In this document: positions 46,799 to 54,861 of the stretch, piece after piece | Numbering within the stretch: the first letter of the stretch is position 1 | How the letters are laid out: each line of letters starts with the position of its first letter | Assembly: GCF_019249795.2 (NCBI RefSeq) | Contig: NZ_CP156891.1 | Span: forward strand, 310,001-374,000 | Direction: 5' to 3' | Length of the DNA stretch: 64,000 bases | Origin: Segatella copri | GTDB taxonomy: Bacteria; Bacteroidota; Bacteroidia; Bacteroidales; Bacteroidaceae | Position numbers and translations under genes: made by a program | Notes under the pieces: generated by a model | What the model was told of the DNA's origin: nothing | The model's database searches: none | Seen by the model: only the letters and a program-made list of their open reading frames with translations

Positions 46799-47593
46799 AA
46801 GATATTATTCCTACACGGATTCTTCGCCACGGGCAGCTGTCCGATGGCAAGAGCCTTGAAAGAGGCGTTTGAGGGGACGGCGGTGGTGCTGACTCCCGAC
46901 CTCCCTTTGCACCCCAAGGAGGCACTGAAGGAGATTCGCTCCATCATCGACCGGGAACAGCCCGACTTGCTTCTGGGCAACAGCTGCGGCTCTTTCCTCG
47001 CCCAGATGCTGGCTCCGGTGGTGGGCATTCCTGCCCTGCTCGGCAATCCGTATTTCATGATGACGGAGTTTCTGAAGGAGCGCATCGGCGAGCATGAATA
47101 CAAGGCTCCGAGAAGGGACGGAAATCAGCGGCTGGTGATTGACGAGGCGCTGATAGAGGAGTTTGCGGAGTTGGAAGCCGTGCAGTTTGACCATTGCAAC
47201 CCCTATTATAAGGATCGTGTGTGGGGACTTTTTGGTGAGCAGGACACCCTGGCTCACTTCTCTCCTCTCTTCCTGGAGCATTACAATCAAGCCTTCCACT
47301 TCCCCGGCGGTCATACGCCTACTGAGCAGGAGGTGAAGACATGGTACGCTCCCCTTGCCCAGAAAATGCTGATGGAGTTTTCGGCAAAGGAAGAAAGATA
47401 TTTCCAGCACTTTAAGGGCGGTAAATACAAGTTCATCCATTCTGCCTTCGACTCCGAAACTCAGGAGCGCATGGTGGTTTACCAGGCTCTCTATGGAGAC
47501 CAACCCTATTGGGTAAGACCGGAAGATATGTTCTTCGGGAAAGTTACGAGGGACGGAAGAACTTTTAATCGTTTCACGGAGATAGACAGGTAA
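46793..47593 (+). CDS. YqiA-like alpha/beta hydrolase fused to DUF1653
   Basis: A 266-residue two-domain protein. Residues 1-190 are a YqiA/YcfP-type esterase: FLHGFFATG near 6-14, GNSCGSFLA with the nucleophile Ser64, GEQDTLAHF and GGHTP carrying the Asp and His. Residues about 203-264 (YFQHFKGGKYKFIHSAFDSE ... FNRFTEI) are a DUF1653 domain. The esterase nucleophile elbow is GNSCG instead of the common GSSLG. The gene uses leader copy 1. Substrate unknown. Confidence 0.85.
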   Translation: MKKILFLHGFFATGSCPMARALKEAFEGTAVVLTPDLPLHPKEALKEIRSIIDREQPDLLLGNSCGSFLAQMLAPVVGIPALLGNPYFMMTEFLKERIGEHEYKAPRRDGNQRLVIDEALIEEFAELEAVQFDHCNPYYKDRVWGLFGEQDTLAHFSPLFLEHYNQAFHFPGGHTPTEQEVKTWYAPLAQKMLMEFSAKEERYFQHFKGGKYKFIHSAFDSETQERMVVYQALYGDQPYWVRPEDMFFGKVTRDGRTFNRFTEIDR

Positions 47594-47644
47594 TTATATA
47601 ATAAGTGTTGCTATAATATTAGCAACGAGAAAATACGCTGAAAA

Positions 47645-48679
47645 ATGGCAAAGAAATTTGAAATAAGAAATAGTACCGCTGAATTTCTTATCTTCATGGC
47701 TGAGGGTAAGGAGCAAGGCATTCAAGTGCTATATAAGAAAGAAACAATATGGGCAACACAAAAGGCAATGGCAACGCTTTTTGACTGCTCTGCTGACAAC
47801 ATAGGATTGCATCTGAAGAACATATTCGATGATAAGGAATTGGACAAGAATGCAACTACCGAGAAAATCTCGGTAGTTCAACAGGAAGGAACGAGAGAGG
47901 TACGACGCAACACTTTGTTCTACAATCTTGATGCTATCATTTCAGTAGGCTATCGCGTCAACTCCCGCCGAGCCACTCAGTTCCGCCAATGGTGCACTTA
48001 TGTTCTCCGACAGTATGCTATCCGTGGCTATGTGATTGACAAGAAGCGTATGGAAAATGGCTCATTCATCGGCGTGGACTATTTCGAACAACTCTTGGAG
48101 GAGATTCGAGAGATTCGTCTATCGGAACGCAATTTCTATCAGAAACTGACCGACATCTACGCCACAGCCATAGACTACAACCGTGATGCTCCAACCACAC
48201 GCGAGTTCTTCAAGAAGGTACAGAACAAGATGCATTATGCTGTTCATGGACATACTGCCGCAGAACTGATAGTGGATCGTGCTGATGCAGAAAAAGAGCA
48301 CATGGGGCTCACTACATGGGCAAAGGCTCCTAATGGGAAAATCATAAAGTCCGACGTAAGTATAGCCAAGAACTATCTGAAAGAAAATGAGTTGCAAGCT
48401 CTTGGACGATTGGTGAATGCCTATCTTGATATGGCAAAGGATATGGCAGAGCGCCATATTCCTATGACTATGGAGGATTGGGCTAAACGCATCGACAAAT
48501 TCCTCGATGCAACCGACAGAGAAATTCTGCAAGACGCAGGACACATTACTGCCGAGTATGCAAAGGAATATGCCGAAAGCGAGTTTGAGAAATATAGAGT
48601 GATACAGGACCGTCTGTTTCGTTCTGATTTCGACAAGTTTGACGGCGAAGACCCACAATTACCTTTGGATATTGAATAG
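47645..48679 (+). CDS. RhuM-family virulence-associated protein
   Basis: A 344-residue RhuM family protein, recognised by YKKETIWATQKAMATLFDCS near 29-48, NLDAIISVGYRVNSRRATQF near 97-116 and KKVQNKMHYAVHGHTAAELI near 187-206. RhuM-like proteins occur in pathogenicity islands and mobile elements; biochemical function is not established, though some resemble toxin or DNA-binding factors. It starts 51 nt after the DUF1653 fusion gene and ends inside an open frame leading to the HAD gene. Confidence 0.9.
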   Translation: MAKKFEIRNSTAEFLIFMAEGKEQGIQVLYKKETIWATQKAMATLFDCSADNIGLHLKNIFDDKELDKNATTEKISVVQQEGTREVRRNTLFYNLDAIISVGYRVNSRRATQFRQWCTYVLRQYAIRGYVIDKKRMENGSFIGVDYFEQLLEEIREIRLSERNFYQKLTDIYATAIDYNRDAPTTREFFKKVQNKMHYAVHGHTAAELIVDRADAEKEHMGLTTWAKAPNGKIIKSDVSIAKNYLKENELQALGRLVNAYLDMAKDMAERHIPMTMEDWAKRIDKFLDATDREILQDAGHITAEYAKEYAESEFEKYRVIQDRLFRSDFDKFDGEDPQLPLDIE

Positions 48680-48707
48680 AAGTTATGTCATCAGAGAAAA
48701 TAGGAAA

Positions 48708-49349
48708 ATGAGCATGAAACAGATAGAAACTCTCGTTTTTGATTATGGAGGTGTCATCGTGAATATTGATGATGCCTCTGTTGTGAAAGCCATGGAGAGC
48801 CTGGGCGTTACGGCGTTCAAGCGGCTAATCCATGTCCGCAAAATCAAGAGACTGATGCACCAATATATTAATGGTCTGGTGGCGGAAGCAGAAACATTGA
48901 AAGAGATGCTAAGCCTTTGCCGCAAAGGAACCTCAACTGAGGATATTGAGAAAGTCCTGGAAGAGTTGTGTGGCAATCTGCCCGTGGAAAGACTGGAGGC
49001 ATTGGTCAAGCTTCGGAAGCGGTATAAGGTCTATCTGCTCAGCAACATCAACGACACGCTTTGGCAGAAATCAATCAGTCTGATGAATCAGCTGGGATAT
49101 TCCACAGACGAACTGTTTGATGAAGTGTTCCTCTCATACGCCATGCGGAAAGAGAAGCCATCCGTCGAAATATATGAAGAGATGACGCAGCAGACAGGAT
49201 TGAATCCTGCCACCACCCTCTATTTTGATGACCGTAAAGAGAATGCCGAAGCAGGCAGAAACTTCGGTTTCCAAAGCGTACTGGTAAAGACCAATCATCT
49301 GGAAGAGCATCAGGAATGGCAAGAAATTAACAAGAATATAAAAGAATAA
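48708..49349 (+). CDS. HAD-family phosphatase
   Basis: A 213-residue HAD-IA-like hydrolase. Motif I is VFDYGGVIV near 9-17, motif II is LLSNIN near 108-113, motif III Lys is in RKEKPS near 146-151, and motif IV is YFDDRKENAEAG near 171-182. ATG 48708 sits after AGGAAA and begins MSMKQIETLVF; 48714 is also possible. It lies 28 nt after the RhuM gene. A nucleotide or sugar phosphate is the likely substrate. Confidence 0.88.
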   Translation: MSMKQIETLVFDYGGVIVNIDDASVVKAMESLGVTAFKRLIHVRKIKRLMHQYINGLVAEAETLKEMLSLCRKGTSTEDIEKVLEELCGNLPVERLEALVKLRKRYKVYLLSNINDTLWQKSISLMNQLGYSTDELFDEVFLSYAMRKEKPSVEIYEEMTQQTGLNPATTLYFDDRKENAEAGRNFGFQSVLVKTNHLEEHQEWQEINKNIKE

Positions 49350-49353
49350 TCTT

Positions 49354-49731
49354 ATGCGCATAATAGGAAACTTACTTTGGTGGCTCTTCGGAGGTCTCGA
49401 AGCAGCCATCGGTTATTTCACCGGAAGTCTGGCTCTTGCATGTACTATCATCGGCATTCCGTTTGCGATACAGACATTCAAGATTGGTCTGCTCTGCCTA
49501 TGGCCTTTTGGTTCTACAGTAAGAGAAACGAATAGTCCAACTGGTTGCATTCGCATTCCGCTGAATTTACTCTGGCTGATTTTCGGGGGATTGTGGGCTT
49601 GCATCATGCATCTGTTCTTCGGCTTTCTCTTATGTATAACGATCATCGGCATTCCTTGGGGTAAACAGCATTTCAAGATGGCCGGGCTTTCACTCGCACC
49701 ATTCGGTAAGGATATGGAGTTGGGATTTTAA
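49354..49731 (+). CDS. YccF (DUF307) membrane protein
   Basis: A 125-residue inner-membrane protein with two YccF repeats, each an IGNLLWWLFGG-like or LNLLWLIFGG helix followed by TIIGIP(F/W)G. Function of the family is unknown. It starts four nucleotides after the HAD stop and is likely translationally linked to it. Confidence 0.9.
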   Translation: MRIIGNLLWWLFGGLEAAIGYFTGSLALACTIIGIPFAIQTFKIGLLCLWPFGSTVRETNSPTGCIRIPLNLLWLIFGGLWACIMHLFFGFLLCITIIGIPWGKQHFKMAGLSLAPFGKDMELGF

Positions 49732-49796
49732 AGTAAAAACCCATTGCGCAGATGACGTATTTGCACATAAAAATAACAATATAAAGAACGAAGCAT

Positions 49797-50360
49797 ATGA
49801 AAAGTTTTTCACCAAAGCCGTGGTTTGCACCACAGCCTGTGCTGATTATCGGCACATATAATAAGGAAGGAGTTGCCAACGCAATGAATGCAGCCTGGGC
49901 AGGACAGTGGGACATGAAGGAGATTATGATCTCAATGGGAAATCACGTCACCACAGACAACCTGAAGCTTGGCGGCGAGTTTACCGTTGCCTTCGCTACC
50001 AAGAAAACCATGGTGGCTTCTGATTTCGTGGGCATTGTTTCTGCCAAGAACGACCCGAAGAAGATGGAGAAGACTGGATGGAGCATCGAGAAGGCGACTA
50101 TGGTCAACGCTCCTGTGTTCACCGATTTCCCGATGACCCTGGAGTGCCGCATCAAGGAGAAGTATGACGAAAGCGAAACCGGCTATTATCTCGTTGCCGA
50201 AATCGTCAATATTCTTGTGGATGAAAAGTATCTGGCAGAAGACGGAAATCCAGACATGGAGAAGATGGAACTGATTGTCTTCGACCCTATTCATCACGGC
50301 TATATCCAGCTGGGCGAGAAAGTCGGAAACGCATTCTCTGACGGCAAGGCTTTGAAATAA
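49797..50360 (+). CDS. Flavin reductase-like FMN-binding protein
   Basis: A 187-residue split-barrel flavoprotein of the flavin reductase family (opening SFSPKPWFAPQPVLIIGTY, with GVANAMNAAWAGQWD and FDPIHHGYIQLGEKVG). Members bind FMN and reduce flavins or other acceptors with NAD(P)H. No fusion partner is seen. The gene stands alone between YccF and a PPOX-type gene, and a TATTTTTG element (50418-50425) starts a new unit after it. Confidence 0.88.
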   Translation: MKSFSPKPWFAPQPVLIIGTYNKEGVANAMNAAWAGQWDMKEIMISMGNHVTTDNLKLGGEFTVAFATKKTMVASDFVGIVSAKNDPKKMEKTGWSIEKATMVNAPVFTDFPMTLECRIKEKYDESETGYYLVAEIVNILVDEKYLAEDGNPDMEKMELIVFDPIHHGYIQLGEKVGNAFSDGKALK

Positions 50361-50559
50361 TAGTCAAAAACAGAACAGGAAAGCAAACAAAAGTTCGTTT
50401 TCTATTCCAGTTTTTACTATTTTTGCACCATAATAATGGATTTAGAACATATAGGTAACAAATGCGGTTTCTCTGCCACCGGAATGCTGAACAGATGCAG
50501 CCAGCTTGTGGGTGGCGACAAGGATATGGTTAAAGTATTTAAGTACAAAGGATTAAAAA

Positions 50560-51075
50560 ATGAGAAAGAAATCAAGAGAAATGGATAGTGAGTGGGCATT
50601 GGAAGTAATGCACAAGGCTCCGTATATAACTGTCAGTTTTATTGACGAAGACGGCAAGCCTTATGGTTTACCCCTGTCACTCGCATCAGATGATGATGTG
50701 AATTGGTATTTTCATGGTGCCTTGGAAGGCAAGAAGTTGGAGGCAATCAAGGCTCATCCAGAGGTCTGCCTTTCAGCCATAACCCGTTGTGCGCCTACGG
50801 TTGGTCCGAAGGACGGCAGTTTCACCCTGCAGTTCAAATCAGCCATTGCATTCGGCAAGGCTGAAATCGTGACCGAGGATGCAGAGAAAATTCATGGTCT
50901 TAGACTAATCTGTGAGCGTTTCCTTCCTCAACACATGGATGCTTTCGACCAGAGCATCGCCCGTTCCCTATCACGCACGGCTGTTGTTCGCATCACGCTT
51001 ACTGAGCCACCAACCGGCAAGCGCAAGCAATATGATAAGGAAGGCGTGGAAATGAAATATGGCAGAATGGAATAA
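50560..51075 (+). CDS. Pyridoxamine 5'-phosphate oxidase-like flavoprotein
   Basis: A 171-residue split-barrel FMN-binding protein (APYITVSFIDEDGKPYGLPL near 20-39, WYFHGALEGKK near 50-60). Such proteins are related to nitroimidazole-resistance proteins (NimA-like) and PPOX oxidoreductases; the precise reaction is unknown. It has a leader of about 130 nt after a TATTTTTG element. The aldo/keto reductase follows 23 nt later, suggesting a small redox operon. Confidence 0.85.
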   Translation: MRKKSREMDSEWALEVMHKAPYITVSFIDEDGKPYGLPLSLASDDDVNWYFHGALEGKKLEAIKAHPEVCLSAITRCAPTVGPKDGSFTLQFKSAIAFGKAEIVTEDAEKIHGLRLICERFLPQHMDAFDQSIARSLSRTAVVRITLTEPPTGKRKQYDKEGVEMKYGRME

Positions 51076-51098
51076 ATGAACTTTAAAACATATTGATT

Positions 51099-51959
51099 AT
51101 GAAGAAGATAAAGTTAAGCAATGGCGTGGAAATGCCACAATTAGGATATGGTGTTTATCAGGTGGAACCTGATGAGTGTGAGCGTTGTGTGGTGGATGCT
51201 CTCAGCGTGGGCTATAGGATGATAGATACTGCGCAGGCTTATCTCAACGAGGAAGCCGTGGGCAACGCATGGAAGAAAAGCGGCGTGAATCGTGATGAGA
51301 TTTTCCTCGTTTCCAAGGTCTGGCCTTCCAACTATGGCGATGGACAGACCATGAAGAGCATCGACGAGAGTCTGCGCAAACTGCAGACCGACTACATCGA
51401 CCTGATGCTCCTCCACCAGCCTTACTGCGACCGCTACGGTGCCTATCGTGACTTGGAAAAAGCTTACAAGGCAGGAAAGATTCGTGCCATCGGAGTGAGC
51501 AACTTCTTCCCTGATCACCTTATAGACCTGGCTTCCAACATGGAGATTGCACCGATGGTGAACCAGATGGAGACGCACGTGTTCAACCAGCAGCACGAGA
51601 CCCGAAAATTCATGAATGAGTTTGGCACCAAGCTCATGGCATGGGCTCCGTTGGCAGAAGGTCAGAACGGACTGTTCACCAACCCTACCCTCACCCAGAT
51701 TGGCGAGAAATACGGCAAGACTGCCGCACAAGTAGCCTTGCGCTGGCTGTTGCAGAGCGATGTAATCATCATCCCGAAGACTGTTCATAAGGAACGAATG
51801 CAGGAGAATCAGAATCTCTTCGACTTCGAACTTGATGCTGAGGACATGCAGAAGATTGCTGCGCTCGACACCGCCCATAGTCTCTTCCTCGACCATCATA
51901 GCGGAGAAACAACCAAGCAGTTTATGGAGTGGAGAGCTGTGGTGAAACCTACAGAATAA
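51099..51959 (+). CDS. Aldo/keto reductase
   Basis: A 286-residue NADPH-dependent TIM-barrel reductase. The catalytic tetrad region is visible: DTAQAYLNEE (Asp, Tyr), SKVWPSNYG (Lys) and LMLLHQPY (His). The cofactor motif IIPKTVHKERMQEN lies near 227-240. ATG 51099 opens MKKIKLSNGVEMPQLGYG, canonical for the family. A second aldo/keto reductase of the same subfamily lies broken at 55183-56024. Confidence 0.92.
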   Translation: MKKIKLSNGVEMPQLGYGVYQVEPDECERCVVDALSVGYRMIDTAQAYLNEEAVGNAWKKSGVNRDEIFLVSKVWPSNYGDGQTMKSIDESLRKLQTDYIDLMLLHQPYCDRYGAYRDLEKAYKAGKIRAIGVSNFFPDHLIDLASNMEIAPMVNQMETHVFNQQHETRKFMNEFGTKLMAWAPLAEGQNGLFTNPTLTQIGEKYGKTAAQVALRWLLQSDVIIIPKTVHKERMQENQNLFDFELDAEDMQKIAALDTAHSLFLDHHSGETTKQFMEWRAVVKPTE

Positions 51960-52004
51960 TGTGACAATCACTCTAACTAAGGCTCAATATAAAACAAAGA
52001 ATTT

Positions 52005-52685
52005 ATGACTTCATTTCAAGAAAGACTGTTCGCCATGCAGGATAAGCAGTATGCTGCTTTCCAAGCCAAACTGACACCGGGAGTGCCTGTGGAGAGTTTC
52101 ATAGGCATTCGTGTTCCTGTGCTCCGCAAGTTCGCAAAAGAGTTTACAAAGGAGAAAGAATGCGAGGAATTCCTTCATCAGCTTCCTCACGAAAACTACG
52201 ATGAGAACATGCTTCACGGACTCCTCATTTCCGAGGTAAAGGACTACGAGGAATGCATTCGTCTAACAGACAGTTTCCTGCCATTCGTGGACAACTGGGC
52301 AGTTTGCGACATCATGTCTCCGAAGGTGTTTGCCAAACACAAGAAGGAGCTATTGGCAAAAATCAAGGCTTGGAGTAAATCATCACATGTCTATACTTGT
52401 CGCTTTGGAATAGAGGCGCTTATGTCTCATTACCTGGATAAAGACTTCAAGGCAAAATATCTTGAAATTCCTGCATCAGTAAGGAGCGAAGAGTATTACG
52501 TAAAGATGATGGTTGCCTGGTTCTTTGCCACCGCCCTTGCCAAGCAATGGGACGCAACGATTCCCTACATCGAGCAAAACCGTCTTGCTCCCTGGACGCA
52601 CAACAAGACCATCCAGAAAGCAATCGAGAGCTACAGAATCTCGCCTGAGCAGAAGGTTTATCTGCGGACATTGAAGATAAAATAA
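52005..52685 (+). CDS. DNA alkylation repair protein, AlkD-like
   Basis: A 226-residue HEAT-like repeat protein of the AlkD/AlkC superfamily (opening MTSFQERLFAMQDKQYAAFQ, with IGIRVPVLRKFAKE near 28-41, FVDNWAVCD near 92-100 and MMVAWFFATALA near 169-180). AlkD glycosylases remove bulky or positively charged alkyl bases; many homologues of this short form are uncharacterised. It ends near the AbiEi remnant. Confidence 0.85.
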   Translation: MTSFQERLFAMQDKQYAAFQAKLTPGVPVESFIGIRVPVLRKFAKEFTKEKECEEFLHQLPHENYDENMLHGLLISEVKDYEECIRLTDSFLPFVDNWAVCDIMSPKVFAKHKKELLAKIKAWSKSSHVYTCRFGIEALMSHYLDKDFKAKYLEIPASVRSEEYYVKMMVAWFFATALAKQWDATIPYIEQNRLAPWTHNKTIQKAIESYRISPEQKVYLRTLKIK

Positions 52686-52754
52686 AAGGAAGAATATAGA
52701 AAACGAATAACCATACATTGGAGAAAGAGCCTTTCCATTATCCCGTACAAAACT

Positions 52755-52790
52755 ACCACACTCAGCAACATTTGTGGTACTTTTGTACCA
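52755..52790 (+). promoter_or_regulatory. Promoter with nested inverted repeats before the AbiEi remnant
   Basis: TACTTTTG at 52778-52785 is the -7 element. It is embedded in GGTACTTTTGTACC (52777-52790), a 5-bp inverted repeat, and preceded by ACCACA (52755) ... TGTGGT (52773). These look like operator half-sites for an autoregulating antitoxin. Confidence 0.6.
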
Positions 52791-52807
52791 AAATTAGGAG
52801 AACAATT

Positions 52808-53372
52808 ATGGAAACAAAGAATTCATTCATATCATCTGCAAGCGTCAAAGTACAAGGACGAACAGCTTACTACAAGATGCTGGAAGCCGTTCGTCAAGGT
52901 GAACTGATTCAGGTTTGCCGTGGCGTATATGCTAACATAGACCAATTGTCAGCATGTATGGTTGATATAGAGTCTATTGTTCCAAACGGCATTCTCTGCC
53001 TTTGGTCTGCCTGGAATATCCAGGCAGCTTACGTCATCCATGCCTCAGGCTTATCATGTCGCCATCAAAAGGGATAGAAAAGTAAAAGTTCCTTCATTCC
53101 CAAAGATAGAGCTCCATCACTATACTTCCAACATTCTTGAAATCGGCGTGATGGAGAAAGTCATAGATGGATTTAAGGTAAAGGTATATGATGTAGAACG
53201 ATGCGTATGCGATGCAGTAAAGTTCCGCAATAAGGTGGGCATTGATGTCTGTTCTGAAATCATCGATAACTATCTTTCCAGACCAGGAAGAAATATCAGT
53301 AAACTAATGGATTATGCCCGACAATTGCGTGTTGGCAACATCCTGGGAAATTATCTACAAATGAAACTTTAA
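52808..53372 (+). pseudogene. AbiEi-type antitoxin gene broken by a +1 frameshift
   Basis: Two overlapping frames together make one AbiEi-like protein. The first (METKNSFISSASVKVQGRTA, then VCRGVYANIDQL) is the N-terminal winged helix; the second (LTSSMPQAYHVAIKRDRKVK through NILGNYLQMKL) is the C-terminal antitoxin domain. The switch lies at 53023-53030, where one extra G in CCAGGCAG shifts the frame; removing it gives a continuous protein of about 187 residues. No AbiEii toxin follows. Sequencing error is possible but the missing toxin argues for decay. Confidence 0.8.
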
Positions 53373-53385
53373 GTAAAGAATAATT

Positions 53386-53826
53386 ATGACACAAGATACT
53401 TCTACATATTACGTTTGGATAGGTGGTTCATGTGATTATGGCCATAAAGAGCGAGCTGGTGGTGCTGCCGTTGTGATTGAGCATAACGGCAATATCATCA
53501 GCCGTGATGTAATCAGCGACCTTCACACTACAGAGTTCCGCATGATGTTAACCCTCATGGTTAAGGTAATGCAGGAAATCCCGGAAGGTTCCGACATTCT
53601 CTTCCTGACCAACGCTGCCTATATTCAGAACTTTGATAAGACTCCAACATCAAAGTCGGCAAATCCGGACTTGATAGTTCAATGCATCGAGGAAAAGAAA
53701 AGGCACAACTCAGTTGGGGTCAAGATTGTGCAATATCACAAGAGTCCATTGCTGATAAAGACCCACGATAGGGCTACAGAAGCAATGGCTAAGACAAGGA
53801 AGGAGTTTCATCAGAAAAATAAATGA
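53386..53826 (+). CDS. RNase H-fold protein with altered active site
   Basis: A 146-residue protein with the RNase H order of elements: YYVWIGGSCDYGHKERAGGA near 8-27, TTEFRMMLTLM near 49-59 and DILFLTNAAYIQNF near 70-83, then a Lys/His-rich end. True RNase HI has DGS, E, SD and a final D; here Asp near 17, Glu near 51 and Asp near 132 may remain, but the third carboxylate position reads TNAAY. Activity is doubtful. It follows the AbiEi remnant by 13 nt. Confidence 0.6.
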   Translation: MTQDTSTYYVWIGGSCDYGHKERAGGAAVVIEHNGNIISRDVISDLHTTEFRMMLTLMVKVMQEIPEGSDILFLTNAAYIQNFDKTPTSKSANPDLIVQCIEEKKRHNSVGVKIVQYHKSPLLIKTHDRATEAMAKTRKEFHQKNK

Positions 53827-53844
53827 ATGTTTAGGGGCGTTTCC

Positions 53845-53879
53845 GGTCATTAAGGTCAAGGTCATTAAGGTCATTAAGG
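53845..53879 (+). repeat. 35-nt GGTCATTAAGG block (copy at 53.8 kb)
   Basis: The block is identical to 42643-42677 and lies 18 nt after the preceding gene. Its last unit begins leader copy 2. Confidence 0.92.
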
Positions 53880-54085
53880 ATTTCTGGTTATTCAAGATGC
53901 CATCAACAACCCTCTAGCATATAAATAAGGTTAAATCAAGTTCGTCCTGCAAACAAAATTCATTCATTAAATCACTTTTCTGAATATTTTTTGTATTTTT
54001 GCAGATATATAGTGCCAATATGGGGTTGAACTTGGCTTATCCCATAGATTCAGGCGCATATCTATCAAATGATTAGAGCATGAAG
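53869..54085 (+). promoter_or_regulatory. Duplicated promoter-leader element, copy 2
   Basis: About 217 nt matching 46589-46798 through the same ATGAAG. The -7 element is TATTTTTG near 53995-54002. Here TATGGG and CCCATA can pair around GGCTTAT where copy 1 uses GGGAG/CTCCT. After ATGAAG the match stops; the codons continue GAA CAA TAA, so the old start opens only a four-codon frame. The real gene begins at 54123. Confidence 0.85.
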
Positions 54086-54122
54086 GAACAATAAAGAATA
54101 CAAAATAAACGGAATACAGAAT

Positions 54123-54356
54123 ATGGCATATTCAGACAATAATACATATAGACATATTCACTTCGCCGTTATGGCAATAGAGAGTGGAGCACGTAAATTG
54201 GGCATTTCCGGAAAGGAGATGCACGACCGCCTGCTGAAGCAGGGACTGATTCATCGTAGGCTGATTAAACGGTATGAAGACCTTCATACACAAAGCCTTG
54301 ACTGGGTGGCAGACGACATTAGTGAAACTTTATTAAACTGGGAGAAAGAAGTATGA
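54123..54356 (+). CDS. DUF3791 protein, first of the DUF3990 triad
   Basis: A 77-residue helical protein (HIHFAVMAIESGARKLGISG, then LIKRYEDLHTQSLDWVADDI) matching DUF3791. Genes of this family flank DUF3990 genes in Bacteroidota and Firmicutes and are good antitoxin candidates. Its stop overlaps the next start by four nucleotides (ATGA), a sign of coupled translation. It is expressed behind leader copy 2. Confidence 0.82.
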   Translation: MAYSDNNTYRHIHFAVMAIESGARKLGISGKEMHDRLLKQGLIHRRLIKRYEDLHTQSLDWVADDISETLLNWEKEV

Positions 54357-54859
54357 TAACACTATATCATGGCTCTTATATACAAGTTGGTAAACCACTT
54401 GTAAAATTAGGAAGAAAGAAGGTGGACTTTGGGCAAGGTTTCTACCTTACCAAATTGCGCCAACAGGCTTCCTCATGGGCAAAAACTATTGCAGAGAGAA
54501 AAGGACGCAACGCCCTACCGACTTTATCTATATATTCATTTGATTATGACGCAGTAAAGAATAAGGATTATCGCATTAAAATCTTCGACAGTTACAACCT
54601 TGAATGGCTGGAATATGTTGTAGATTGCCGCAAAGGAGGTACAAAGCAAACCATGTATGACATCGTGGAAGGTGGTGTTGCCAACGATAATGTCATTGAT
54701 ACAGTAGAAGACTACGAGAACAATGTCATTACAGCCGAGCAAGCCCTAGGACAATTGAAATACAAGGCTGTAAATCATCAACTCTGCATATTGAACCAAG
54801 AGATTGTTGACAACTATCTGTCGTTTATTTCGTCAGAACAAATAGAAAAGGAGGATTGA
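54353..54859 (+). CDS. DUF3990 ADP-ribosyltransferase-like putative toxin
   Basis: A 168-residue protein of the DUF3990 family. MITLYHGSYIQVGKP and DFGQGFYLTKLRQQASSWAK reproduce the H-Y-type ADP-ribosyltransferase pattern: an N-terminal strand with YHGS and a GFYLT...A..WA segment. A later Glu/Gln-containing loop (ITAEQALGQLKYK near 125-137) could complete the site. It is flanked by two DUF3791 genes with start/stop overlaps. Toxin function is an inference from fold and context. Confidence 0.8.
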   Translation: MITLYHGSYIQVGKPLVKLGRKKVDFGQGFYLTKLRQQASSWAKTIAERKGRNALPTLSIYSFDYDAVKNKDYRIKIFDSYNLEWLEYVVDCRKGGTKQTMYDIVEGGVANDNVIDTVEDYENNVITAEQALGQLKYKAVNHQLCILNQEIVDNYLSFISSEQIEKED

Positions 54860-54861
54860 CT

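Noticed and set aside
50436..50534. 32-codon frame behind the 50418 promoter
   Set aside because: Its product resembles nothing and it ends 25 nt before the real gene; it may just be leader sequence.
36534..53879. GGTCATTAAGG blocks as a CRISPR array
   Set aside because: Units are 9-11 nt, directly abutting, without unique spacers, and scattered over 17 kb; no cas gene is present.
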